A DNA stretch of 60,411 nucleotides from Segetibacter sp. (lineage in GTDB: Bacteria; Bacteroidota; Bacteroidia; Chitinophagales; Chitinophagaceae): positions 1 through 60,411 of the forward strand of contig NZ_JAOQAH010000017.1 in assembly GCF_025963695.1 (NCBI RefSeq), given 5' to 3'. The notes under the pieces were generated by a model. That model had not been told where the DNA came from and did no database searches. It saw nothing but the letters and a program-made list of their open reading frames with translations. Positions 9,038-17,666 of this stretch are shown here, in pieces. The position numbers and the translations under genes are program-made. Position 1 is the first letter of the stretch. The number at the start of each line of letters is the position of its first letter.

Positions 9038-10966
9038 CTACTTCCTCCACGGAATAATGTCGTACTTATTTGTCTTAATCGTTAATACCCACTTTACAAA
9101 ATCCTGTGCTGCCTGAAAGTTCTCAAACGCTGCAGGTAGTTTTCGTCCATCTATGTATTCATTGTAAAACCATGGATCTCCAACGGCGAACACAAAACCA
9201 TGACCCACCTTTGTCACCGCAATTAAATCATCTCCATCTTTCTTTAAAACTGATTTCGCAGGTGCTCTTACTTTTAAAGTACTTAGTTCTTTTATGTAAG
9301 CTTTTTTTGTATTCCTGAAAATAGAATGGTTTGCAGGAATATGAACGGCACCTTCTTCAAAATTGGTTCCCTTCACCCGGTTCTTATTGTCCTGGTTAAA
9401 GTGAATGCCAAACCTTTCTGCCAATGCATTGAAGTGCTCAAATTCTGCATTCACACTGTCATTCATTAATAGGGCAAGCACACCGCCTTCTTTCACCCAA
9501 TTATAAATTGCTTTCACGTGTTGGGGCTGCATGTAATTTGGCTTTGGACTTTCCTTTTCGGTATCGGGATCAGCAATGATATAGACACTTGCAGCGCTCA
9601 AATTTTCATAGACCGGTGCTTCATTCAAAGTGCTGATTTTTGAACCATTTTGTTTAAAAATCTCTCCAAGCAAAGAGAAGCCGTTGTTATCCATTTCATC
9701 CCATACATAATGAAAAGGAATGGTCTTGCCGGTAATATCTTTTTTAGTTTCGGCATTAAAATAGTGGTCGAGCAAAACCAGCTTATTCTTACCAACTGCC
9801 TTTCCGGGTATGATCTCTATTTCATTACTTGCAAGTAAAAAAGCGCCCACCCCTTTAGGATCATTTACGACTACTTTTTCACTCATGTAGTAATCGTAAC
9901 TGCCATCGCGGTATGGGTTACCACCCAGCCCCGAAACACTTACAGTACCATGAAGGTTAACCTGCCCGTTTTCGGTTTTAATAAAATTTGCAATAACACC
10001 TGCATATCCCTTTTTAGCAGCAGGCAGAAATTTTGAAGAAGGCAACGCGCCTAAGCGAACACCTTTGGCAAGTGCATAAACAAGCATACATGATGCTGAT
10101 GCTTCTACATAGTTTTTATCCTTTCCCGCCATATTAACTATGTCATACCAAAGGCCTGTTTTCCTATCCTGGTATTTTACAACAGCGGTTGCGAAACGAT
10201 TTAGTATGCGCTCAAGCGTATCGCGGTAAGAATTATTTTCAGGAAAACTTTCCAGCACATCAACCAACGCCATTCCATACCAACCCATTGCACGGCCCCA
10301 AACATGAGGGGAACGACCTGTTGTTTTATCGGCCCATTGTTGTTCACGTGTCTCATCGTAGCCGTGGTACAACAATCCTGTTTTTGCATCACGCGAGCGA
10401 CGCTCCATTAAAATAAATTGCTTAGCTATATCATTGAAAGCTGTATCGTCGTGAAAGGTTTTAGACCACTCTGCATAAAATGGTTGCCCCATATACAAAC
10501 CGTCGAGCCACATTTGCCATGGGTAAATTTGCTTATGCCAAAAACCACCTTCTTTTGTTCTCGGGTGCGTTCTCAACTGGTTGCGTAAAGTTGCTGCCGC
10601 TTTATAGTATTTTTCTTTGCCTAAAACCTTGTAAAGCATCAACAGGTTTCTGCCGCAAAGCACATTATCAATGTTATAATTAGAAAGCTTGTAGGTACGA
10701 ATAGATCCATCCTCTTTTACAAAAAAATCCATGCTTTTTTGTATGTAATCAAAGTATTTCTTATCACCGGTTCTGTACCACAAACCTTCGATACCTTTTA
10801 GAACCACGCCCTGGTCGTAAGCCCATTTCACCGGCTTATCTTTATCCATTTGCATTGAGTCTTTCCAGATGGTCATGACGGTCTCGGCCATCTTTTCTGA
10901 AAAACGCTGAGCATGCAAATGTTGCACAGTTACCAGCAGTAAAACAACGGTTATTAATCTCTTCAT
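9038..10966 (-). CDS. GH105/GH88-type unsaturated rhamnogalacturonyl hydrolase with C-terminal extension
   Basis: A 642-residue exported protein (signal peptide ending HLHA). Residues about 25-395 match YteR-like GH105 enzymes, which remove the unsaturated uronic acid from the non-reducing end of oligosaccharides made by pectin or rhamnogalacturonan lyases. Signature sequences are PWQMWLDGLYMGQPFYAEW, where the Asp is the likely acid, and SPHVWGRAMGWYGMALVD. About 240 further residues form a separate C-terminal domain resembling the DUF4350/glutamine-amidotransferase-like fold (VKEGGVLALLMND, GHGFVFAVGDPWFYNEY); its role is unknown. It is in line with the other pectinases on the minus strand and works on PL1 products. 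Confidence 0.88.
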   Translation of the reverse strand: MKRLITVVLLLVTVQHLHAQRFSEKMAETVMTIWKDSMQMDKDKPVKWAYDQGVVLKGIEGLWYRTGDKKYFDYIQKSMDFFVKEDGSIRTYKLSNYNIDNVLCGRNLLMLYKVLGKEKYYKAAATLRNQLRTHPRTKEGGFWHKQIYPWQMWLDGLYMGQPFYAEWSKTFHDDTAFNDIAKQFILMERRSRDAKTGLLYHGYDETREQQWADKTTGRSPHVWGRAMGWYGMALVDVLESFPENNSYRDTLERILNRFATAVVKYQDRKTGLWYDIVNMAGKDKNYVEASASCMLVYALAKGVRLGALPSSKFLPAAKKGYAGVIANFIKTENGQVNLHGTVSVSGLGGNPYRDGSYDYYMSEKVVVNDPKGVGAFLLASNEIEIIPGKAVGKNKLVLLDHYFNAETKKDITGKTIPFHYVWDEMDNNGFSLLGEIFKQNGSKISTLNEAPVYENLSAASVYIIADPDTEKESPKPNYMQPQHVKAIYNWVKEGGVLALLMNDSVNAEFEHFNALAERFGIHFNQDNKNRVKGTNFEEGAVHIPANHSIFRNTKKAYIKELSTLKVRAPAKSVLKKDGDDLIAVTKVGHGFVFAVGDPWFYNEYIDGRKLPAAFENFQAAQDFVKWVLTIKTNKYDIIPWRK

Positions 10967-10992
10967 ACTTTTTAAAAAGCGAATTCTTTTTT

Positions 10993-11175
10993 GGTTACCG
11001 GCATTGTAATTCTAATCATCATTGTTGCGTCGCACACTTGCACATTTTTCATTAACCCCGGCCAAAAATTTAAAACAGCTTTTAAATCTTCGCGGCTGAA
11101 ACATACGCTAAGAAAAACGTTCAACAAAGCCCGAAAGGTACAAGTGAGTGACACAACAAAGTTTAATAATGATCT
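10993..11175. repeat. BIME/MITE-like palindromic element, copy 2
   Basis: It fills most of the 287-bp gap between GH105 and GH28. The left arm starts GGTTACCGGCATT (10993) and contains GTTGCGTCGCACACTTGCAC (11024-11043). The right arm contains GTACAAGTGAGTGACACAAC (11138-11157), the reverse complement of the second variant of the same core. The right end has decayed after about 11175. Spacing and orientation of the cores match copy 1 at 5289-5476, but the interior differs. Confidence 0.72.
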
Positions 11176-11253
11176 TTTGTTGGTTAAAAAAAACTTCCTA
11201 AAAAACTTATTTGTAAAGGTGGCTTGTTACGCCACCCGCTTAATACGTCTTTC

Positions 11254-12891
11254 CTATTTCATTTCCACTGCAGCTTCGCTGGCCCCGTAAGTTGCAGTTA
11301 ACTTTTTCGATGCCTTTCCTGTATTTGTTTTAGTAACCACAATGCCTTTACTTTTTTCGCCGCTTACGTTTATCAAAACATTTGAACCTGCACTGTAATC
11401 AATACCTTCCAATGTAATGTTTTTACTGTTATGTACGTTGAGAACAGGATCGGTATTGGTTGTATAAAATTTTACATTTTTAAAAACGATACCATCCCCT
11501 TCGGTCATATCCAATCCCTCTTTGGCTCTCAAAACCATGTCTTTTAAAACAATGTTTTTCACGTTCATTTCCGGCAGCCCCCTAACAAAAACGGCTTTCT
11601 CTGCACTGTTGCAAACCACGTTTGTGATATAAATATCTTTAAACTGCGGCGTTTCTTCTGTAACCGGCATGGTCTCTACTTTTGGCGGTTCGCGTTTTTC
11701 GCCCGCTAACACAACCGGGTCTACTGCCGCATAATACATATCGAACAAAATGGCTTCGGCAACAATGTCTTTCATGACTATGTTATTGACAAAGATGTTT
11801 TCTACAATGCCACCACGCCCGCGGGTAGTTTTAAAACGAAGCCCTATATCTGTTCCAATGAAGGTGCAATTATCTACGTAAATATTTTTTGCACCGCCGC
11901 TCATTTCACTACCAATTACAAAACCACCATGGGCATGGTACACGGTACAATTACGAACCACAACATTTTCTGTCGGCATACCTCTTTTCCTGCCTTCTGC
12001 ATCTCTGCCCGACTTTATACAAATGCCATCGTCGCCAACGTCAAACGTACTATTTTCAATGACCACATTTTTACAAGATTCCAGATCTATCCCATCGCCA
12101 TTCTGCGCATACCAGGGATTTTTAACGTACACATTTCTAACGGTCAGGTCTTCACACTGTAAGGGGTGCAAACACCAGGCTGGGGAATTTTGAAAGGTAA
12201 CGCCTTCGAGCAGTACTTTTTTACAGCCATTAAAAACCAACAGGTTTGGGCGTAAAAAATCTTTCACGGCCTTCACGTCTTCGATTGTTTTTTCAGGAGT
12301 TATGTAACCCGGATTTTTCATTTTAGAGCCATTCAACGATTTCTCGCTGGGATACCAGGTCTTTTTATCGCTGCTTAATACACCACCGGATGCTACCAGT
12401 TTTTTCCATTGTGTTTCGGTCAGTTTTTCCTTTTTAACCATTCGCCATGCTTCCCCGGAACCATCAACGATTCCAAAACCGGTGACAGCAATGTTTGTTT
12501 GGTTATTAGCAAACAGGGGCGACTGATTTCGCCATTGCGGAACGCCTTCCCAATTGCTTTGAACCAGTTCATATTGATCAAAATCAGGAGTAAATTGCAA
12601 TAACGCCTCTTTCTTCAAATGCAGGTTGACGTTACTTTTTAGTTCGACCGGCCCGGTCAGCCACAACCCGGCAGGAACGACTACAACGCCACCACCTTTT
12701 TTGTTACAAGCTGTTATAGCAGCATTTATGCTTTTTGTGTTAAGTGTAATACCATCGGCCTTAGCGCCGTAAGTGATGATATTAAAGGTGTCTTTTTTAA
12801 AAGCCGGCGTAATTACACGGGGAAGTGTTGGAGCTTCTTTAAAAGCTAATATTGAAAGGATGGGTAAAATTGAGAACAATCGTTTAAGCAT
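11254..12891 (-). CDS. GH28 polygalacturonase (pectinase)
   Basis: A secreted right-handed beta-helix glycoside hydrolase that hydrolyses alpha-1,4-galacturonan (exo- or endo-acting, or rhamnogalacturonan-directed; not resolvable here). Family motifs in order are NGDGID (about residues 264-269, the NTD equivalent), VGDDGICIKSG (about 285-295, catalytic Asp pair), HAHGGFVIGSEMSGG (about 319-333) and RFKTTRGRGG (about 352-361). The open frame runs 63 bases further upstream to 12954, but the ATG at 12891 begins a good signal peptide (MLKRLFSILPILSILAF), so I chose it; ATGs at 12918 and 12909 are alternatives. It is in the pectin gene series and provides galacturonate for UxaC. Confidence 0.92.
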   Translation of the reverse strand: MLKRLFSILPILSILAFKEAPTLPRVITPAFKKDTFNIITYGAKADGITLNTKSINAAITACNKKGGGVVVVPAGLWLTGPVELKSNVNLHLKKEALLQFTPDFDQYELVQSNWEGVPQWRNQSPLFANNQTNIAVTGFGIVDGSGEAWRMVKKEKLTETQWKKLVASGGVLSSDKKTWYPSEKSLNGSKMKNPGYITPEKTIEDVKAVKDFLRPNLLVFNGCKKVLLEGVTFQNSPAWCLHPLQCEDLTVRNVYVKNPWYAQNGDGIDLESCKNVVIENSTFDVGDDGICIKSGRDAEGRKRGMPTENVVVRNCTVYHAHGGFVIGSEMSGGAKNIYVDNCTFIGTDIGLRFKTTRGRGGIVENIFVNNIVMKDIVAEAILFDMYYAAVDPVVLAGEKREPPKVETMPVTEETPQFKDIYITNVVCNSAEKAVFVRGLPEMNVKNIVLKDMVLRAKEGLDMTEGDGIVFKNVKFYTTNTDPVLNVHNSKNITLEGIDYSAGSNVLINVSGEKSKGIVVTKTNTGKASKKLTATYGASEAAVEMK

Positions 12892-13094
12892 GTACAATAA
12901 TTTAATCATTCTAATCATTTTGTTATGGCTAAAATGGTTGATAAACTTAGGCAAGTGTTTCGGGTTTACGTTTGGTGCCTTACTTTTTTAACCTCACTTT
13001 TTACGCAATCGATGCCAATTGTTTTCAGGTATGTTTTCATTAAACCATTCTGCTTCAATGTCCTTAAAGTTTCATTTTTCCGGAACACGGCATT

Positions 13095-14090
13095 CTATGT
13101 CTTTTTCTTTGGTTCCTTAAAAACTTTATTTAAAAAATCCACTGTATACTTCAAGGTAGGTTCGAACCATGGGTGAAACAACCAGAACGGATGCGGTGTG
13201 TCGGGGATTAAATGCACTTCTGAATAAATGCCATACTTATTCAACTTATTAATCATTTCCTTATGTCCGGCAGTAAAGCGGGGGTATTGGCTTTGAATAA
13301 AAAGAATAGGCGCCGTATTTTTACCTGCATGAGTGAATGCAGAGGCTTCTTCCCAGACTTCGGATTTTTGCTCATATGTTCCCCCCAGCCATTCAGCCGC
13401 CACTTGCCCTTCAGCAGACTGGGGATGCTTAAAAGCAAGAATGCCGTCAATATCAACGATGGCATTAACCCAGCTTGATTGTTTACTGTTACCGCCGTTG
13501 CCTTCAAACTTTTTTATACCATTGGTTGCTCCAACTAACGCAGCAAGTTGCCCGCCTGCTGAAACACCATGCACTGCAATTTTCGTTTTGTCAATATTGT
13601 ATTTAGCGGCATTTGTGCGCATCCACCTGATAGCTGCCTTTATATCATGAACAGCAGCCGGATATTTTGCTTCGGGAGAAAGACGGTATTCAACTGCTAC
13701 TGCCACATATCCTTCCGCAGCCAATCTTTGAGCCATTGGAATTGACATTGATTTATCGCCTGACTTCCATCCTCCCCCAAAAATTAATAATACTGCCGGA
13801 TAGCCTAATTTAGTTTTTTTGGCGGGATAAAAAACATCCGCATGTAAGTGCCTTTGTTCAATTGAACTATACACTACATCCTGCTTGCTTAGTACTCCTT
13901 TAGGTAATTGAGGCCGTACGATTTCTATAAACGGATACTTCTTTTGCTCTTTTACAAAAGCGCTGTAAACAGTAAATGAGGTGTCTCTTGGAATAACTTC
14001 CTGTGCGTTTGCAACACGCACAATCAACACAAAAGCAAGGATAAATAGCTTGATGGTCGTTGTGAGAAGAAAGGACTTTTTAAGATGCAT
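13095..14090 (-). CDS. Exported alpha/beta-hydrolase carbohydrate esterase
   Basis: A 331-residue protein with an N-terminal signal peptide (ending VANAQ). The alpha/beta-hydrolase fold of the acetylxylan-esterase/BD-FAE-like group is indicated by the oxyanion motif LLIFGGGWKSGDKS, the nucleophile elbow HGVSAGGQLAALVG, and a C-terminal Asp/His region (LIPDTPHPFWLFHPW). Such enzymes remove acetyl (or feruloyl) groups from plant polysaccharides. Its place between GH28 and CE8 suggests deacetylation of pectin; the exact bond is inference. It sits 81 bp downstream of CE8 on the same strand. Confidence 0.85.
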   Translation of the reverse strand: MHLKKSFLLTTTIKLFILAFVLIVRVANAQEVIPRDTSFTVYSAFVKEQKKYPFIEIVRPQLPKGVLSKQDVVYSSIEQRHLHADVFYPAKKTKLGYPAVLLIFGGGWKSGDKSMSIPMAQRLAAEGYVAVAVEYRLSPEAKYPAAVHDIKAAIRWMRTNAAKYNIDKTKIAVHGVSAGGQLAALVGATNGIKKFEGNGGNSKQSSWVNAIVDIDGILAFKHPQSAEGQVAAEWLGGTYEQKSEVWEEASAFTHAGKNTAPILFIQSQYPRFTAGHKEMINKLNKYGIYSEVHLIPDTPHPFWLFHPWFEPTLKYTVDFLNKVFKEPKKKT

Positions 14091-14171
14091 TTCCCAAATT
14101 TGCTTAAATGTTATAAAAAGGCTTAAACCAATATTTAAATATTTTTGGCGTCGACGTTATCAGCGCAACTG

Positions 14172-15227
14172 CTACTGCACAGGATTCCATCTTCCTTTAA
14201 ATACCCACTTTGCATCTATTTGCTTTGCATCAGGAGAACCTGGGGCGGTTCTTAAATTGTCGCGGTGCCACGCATAATCTCCCCCTCTCTTATGACAATT
14301 GAAATAATAAATTCTATCGCCCCATTGTATAGTATTCGACGTTTCTACACGATAAATATTTTTGTCAGACATGTTTGCAGCAAACCTGCAATTGATTAAA
14401 TAGAACTGAGCATCGCGATGATAGCGACCTAAATTAAAGCCATTGAAACCTTCGAAAGAACAATCAACCAAAACAGTTTTAGAGTCTTCATATTTTGACC
14501 CGTCGTGCCAAATAGCTGCGGAACCAGAATGTGAAATAAAACGGCAGTTTTCAGCATAGGCCCAACCACGGGGACAATAAAAATCAACACCACCTTCCAT
14601 TATGCAATCTTTAAAATAGAACAATCCGTTCTCAACATTCCAGGGACTTACAGTATCTCCGCCAAAAGCGCTGAAGTGACAATTGATTGCTTTCAGTCGG
14701 GTAGCGTTCATTGTTCGCATGGCCATTTGATGTCCGCTCTTAGCGATCTTTTTTTGTTTTGCTAGTGTATCGATAGGACAATTAATCATGACATCTTTCG
14801 AGAGTTTAAATCCATAAGAATTGGTAATGGTAAGATTTTGAAGGGTGATGTCATTACCGTCGATGTTAAGAGTAGCCACGCCCCAGTCATCGTTGTGCAG
14901 ACAGCGCCATTCATCTCTTGCAATGGCTTGGGTTATTATTGTATGCTCACGATCTTCTCCTACTAAAGCGATGTTGTGTTTTTGTATGTAAATTTTCTCA
15001 TTGTAAATACCTTTTTTAATTAAGATTATACGTGCTATGTTCGAAAAATCAGGCAAGCTATTGATGGCTCCCTGCACCGACTTAAAATCTCCCTTTCCAT
15101 TAATATCAACTATAATTCTTCTACCTACGTTACTCTTTTGGGCGTTTGCATTAGCGGTGACTATGAGCAAAAGAATTGACAGAAGAGCTGTAAAACGTGC
15201 TGATACAAATGATGATTGTTGCCTCAT
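14172..15227 (-). CDS. CE8 pectin methylesterase-like protein
   Basis: A 351-residue exported parallel beta-helix protein (signal peptide ending ANANAQ). It matches carbohydrate esterase family 8, which demethylates homogalacturonan so that lyases and GH28 can act. Visible family positions are KGIYNEKI, SAFGGDTVSP, GGVDFYCPRGWAYAEN and FNLGRYHRD. The usual GTVDFIFG and LGRPW motifs are therefore altered, although the aspartates of DT and VDF remain. The variant group is common in Bacteroidota pectin loci as far as I recall, but activity cannot be assumed. It lies 91 bp downstream of CE12 and 81 bp upstream of the esterase. Confidence 0.84.
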   Translation of the reverse strand: MRQQSSFVSARFTALLSILLLIVTANANAQKSNVGRRIIVDINGKGDFKSVQGAINSLPDFSNIARIILIKKGIYNEKIYIQKHNIALVGEDREHTIITQAIARDEWRCLHNDDWGVATLNIDGNDITLQNLTITNSYGFKLSKDVMINCPIDTLAKQKKIAKSGHQMAMRTMNATRLKAINCHFSAFGGDTVSPWNVENGLFYFKDCIMEGGVDFYCPRGWAYAENCRFISHSGSAAIWHDGSKYEDSKTVLVDCSFEGFNGFNLGRYHRDAQFYLINCRFAANMSDKNIYRVETSNTIQWGDRIYYFNCHKRGGDYAWHRDNLRTAPGSPDAKQIDAKWVFKGRWNPVQ

Positions 15228-15318
15228 AATAATTTATTCTTTTCTGGATTCCGGTGCTTAAAACTTTCAAAGCCCTACTGTTGTACTTACTCATCATTCA
15301 GTGGCTTGAACTATTCTA

Positions 15319-16107
15319 CTATTTTTTAGGTGCAAGAGGCGGACGAATATGATCTGTGAGTGAAAGGTTCAATCCACGTAGTTCCTTCAATACAAGTTGA
15401 GCCATCTTGCGGGCGCCAAATTCATTAAAATGAGTATTGTCGTTTCGGCCTTCAGGATAGTTAGGATGCTCTCCAGGCTCTAACTGCATAAATAGCCATT
15501 TTGAATTTTCTGGTCCGAACTGTTGTAAGAGTTCACGGCTTTTTGTATCCATATCGATGAATGGAACTTTGAAGGCTTCGGCAACTTCCTTCACCAGTTC
15601 CGAATAGACCGGATGGGTTTCCTGCATACGGCCGGCAGAGTCAAACCTTCTTCTCGTAACAGGAGTTAGCAATATGGGAAGCGCTTTTTTGCCCCTTGTT
15701 TCCGTTACAAATTTTACCAGATTGGTTTTGTATTGTTCAGGGGTAGTATAACTCCCAATTTTTTCTTTTACCTCATCGTTGTGTCCAAATTGAATAAAGA
15801 CATAGTCTCCTTCATTTAAATTTTCAACAATTGGCTTCCAAAGGTTTTCTGTAATAAATGTTTTTGTACTTCGACCATTTTTAGCCCTATTATCAATTTC
15901 TACGGTAGAATCGAAAAAGTAGGCGAAGGGCATTCCCCATCCTGTTTCAGGAAATGCCTTTACCTCTTTGTTGGCCATTGTAGAGTCTCCGATGAGGTAG
16001 ACTTTTGTTTGTTTCTTTTGATTTATGGCAAACGACATTAGGACAATACTTACAATTGCCACCATGCTTTTAGCATAATAAGCATTCAAGTTTTTATTTG
16101 GTGTCAT
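15319..16107 (-). CDS. CE12 rhamnogalacturonan acetylesterase (SGNH/GDSL)
   Basis: A 262-residue exported SGNH hydrolase. Blocks are complete: GDSTMA (catalytic Ser, about residue 42), KNGRST (Gly block), FGHND (Asn block) and DNTHFNEFGA (Asp and His). This pattern fits rhamnogalacturonan acetylesterase, which removes acetyl groups from the galacturonate of rhamnogalacturonan I. A hydrophobic N-terminal segment (MVAIVSIVLMSFAIN) serves as signal peptide or anchor. The gene sits between PL1 and CE8 in the pectin series. Confidence 0.9.
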   Translation of the reverse strand: MTPNKNLNAYYAKSMVAIVSIVLMSFAINQKKQTKVYLIGDSTMANKEVKAFPETGWGMPFAYFFDSTVEIDNRAKNGRSTKTFITENLWKPIVENLNEGDYVFIQFGHNDEVKEKIGSYTTPEQYKTNLVKFVTETRGKKALPILLTPVTRRRFDSAGRMQETHPVYSELVKEVAEAFKVPFIDMDTKSRELLQQFGPENSKWLFMQLEPGEHPNYPEGRNDNTHFNEFGARKMAQLVLKELRGLNLSLTDHIRPPLAPKK

Positions 16108-16193
16108 ACTTTTTGCCCTTTATTAAAAACGGTTCAATAATTAATCAAAGCTCCAGCCGCCGGGCTTCGTTTCTTGGTGTCTCTTTATCTCGT

Positions 16194-17639
16194 TTACGCT
16201 TTCAGGACGAGGCTATTTAAATATACTTCTATGTTTGTGTAGTGTTTATGTAGCGTGTTCAATGTAGCATCAGATGGATCATTAGGATTTAGAGTGTTTT
16301 TCTTTTCCCATTCATCAGGCATACCGTCCTGATCAGTATCAGTTGGCGCAGGTAAAGATTTTAAAGCAGGCCATGCATTTACAGTGAGTTCGTATGGCGT
16401 GCCATGAGGATAGCCACCTTGTACGTCAATTAGCCGTCCTTGCCTATTTTTTACATCATTGATTATTCTTTCATCAAGCGTATCGCGGCGCAGGCTTGCT
16501 CCCGCATATTGTAATACGAGTAAATATGCGTCCGTTGCACTTTGTGTTTGTACTTGTTCGGCTGAAAAAGCTGTCGCTGCTTTAGCCTGCTCTGCATCGG
16601 CTGCGGTACCGTCATTCATTACCACTCCCTTCCAGTTATTTTTAGTCACATCCTCAGCGCCCTCTACATAATTTCCATCAACATAAAATTTTCCGTAGGG
16701 TATAGTTGGCGGCTTTTTATAGGGGTTGAGGATTCTAGATAAAACGTTGGCGTTGGTTGATGGTCCTGGCTTGTAGTAATTGTTTACCATATTGTACCGT
16801 CCACCTTCTCCCGCGTAAGCGTTGTTACTGGCCCAGTCGTAAATCACATTATTTCTAAAATCAACAAACTCTTCAGGAATATTCCTGATACCATCAAAAC
16901 GTGGAGTACGGTTAGCACAATGTGCAAAAAGATTGTGGTGACCCGAAGTATGCTTACCCCCCCAAATACCGCCAAATCCATGATGCTCAAAATCTTTATC
17001 GCCTGTCTCGAAATGATAAGAATAATTAAGAGGCTCAGAAATAAGATTCCACTGCAGCGTTGTACTGTCACCTTCGTACACGCTAAAAACCTCATCAGTA
17101 CTCCAGCTAATGGAGCAATGGTCTATGATGATATTGGTACGACGTGTTCCTCCAAAAGCGTCATCACCTCCGTTGCCGGCAACCATTCCCCCTTTTTGAT
17201 TTTTATCACCCATTCTAAACCGCATGTACCGGACAATGATATTGTTACCAGAAAGTGTAACGGGATAATCTGCCAGGCAAATTCCATCTCCCGGGGCAGA
17301 TTGTCCTGCAATGGTAAGATCGGATGTAAGAGCCAATTTACTTTCCAGGTGAATGGTTCCGGAAACAGCAAAGACAACTATTCGCGACCCTTTTACACGG
17401 ATAGCTTCTCTTAAACTTCCGACACCATTGTCGTTTAGGTTGCTGACGACAAGTATTTTCCCATATCGTCCGCCCTTAGTTTTTTTTCCAAAACCCTCTG
17501 CTCCGGGGAAGGCAATATTGCTATCACTTTCAGCAACACTGCCAGCAATGCTTTTAGCCGAAGAAACAGCAGGTGCACAACTTAGCAATGTTGTGATGTA
17601 TACAATTGATGAAGCTAGTAATAGCAGTTTTCCCGTCAT
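16194..17639 (-). CDS. PL1-type pectate lyase lipoprotein
   Basis: A 481-residue beta-helix polysaccharide lyase. It starts with a lipoprotein signal (lipobox LLSC, Cys21), so it is probably outer-membrane attached. The sequence FPGAEGFGKKTKGGRYG followed by SLREAI, TIAGQSAPGDGI, IVRYMRFRMGD and DHCSISWSTDEVFSVY is typical of the Bacteroidota PL1 group. It cleaves de-esterified homogalacturonan by beta-elimination, making the unsaturated ends that GH105 removes. It follows SusD by 27 bp, so it is probably co-transcribed with susCD. A C-terminal DTDQDGMPDEWE stretch resembles a calcium-binding or thrombospondin type 3-like motif. Confidence 0.9.
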   Translation of the reverse strand: MTGKLLLLASSIVYITTLLSCAPAVSSAKSIAGSVAESDSNIAFPGAEGFGKKTKGGRYGKILVVSNLNDNGVGSLREAIRVKGSRIVVFAVSGTIHLESKLALTSDLTIAGQSAPGDGICLADYPVTLSGNNIIVRYMRFRMGDKNQKGGMVAGNGGDDAFGGTRRTNIIIDHCSISWSTDEVFSVYEGDSTTLQWNLISEPLNYSYHFETGDKDFEHHGFGGIWGGKHTSGHHNLFAHCANRTPRFDGIRNIPEEFVDFRNNVIYDWASNNAYAGEGGRYNMVNNYYKPGPSTNANVLSRILNPYKKPPTIPYGKFYVDGNYVEGAEDVTKNNWKGVVMNDGTAADAEQAKAATAFSAEQVQTQSATDAYLLVLQYAGASLRRDTLDERIINDVKNRQGRLIDVQGGYPHGTPYELTVNAWPALKSLPAPTDTDQDGMPDEWEKKNTLNPNDPSDATLNTLHKHYTNIEVYLNSLVLKA

Positions 17640-17666
17640 TAATTAAAGTTTTCTTACAGGCAAATA

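Noticed and set aside
12891..13094. Plus-strand frames of 60-85 codons between GH28 and the esterase (12773-13176)
   Set aside because: They overlap the 5' end of GH28 and the 3' end of the esterase gene and have no recognisable content.
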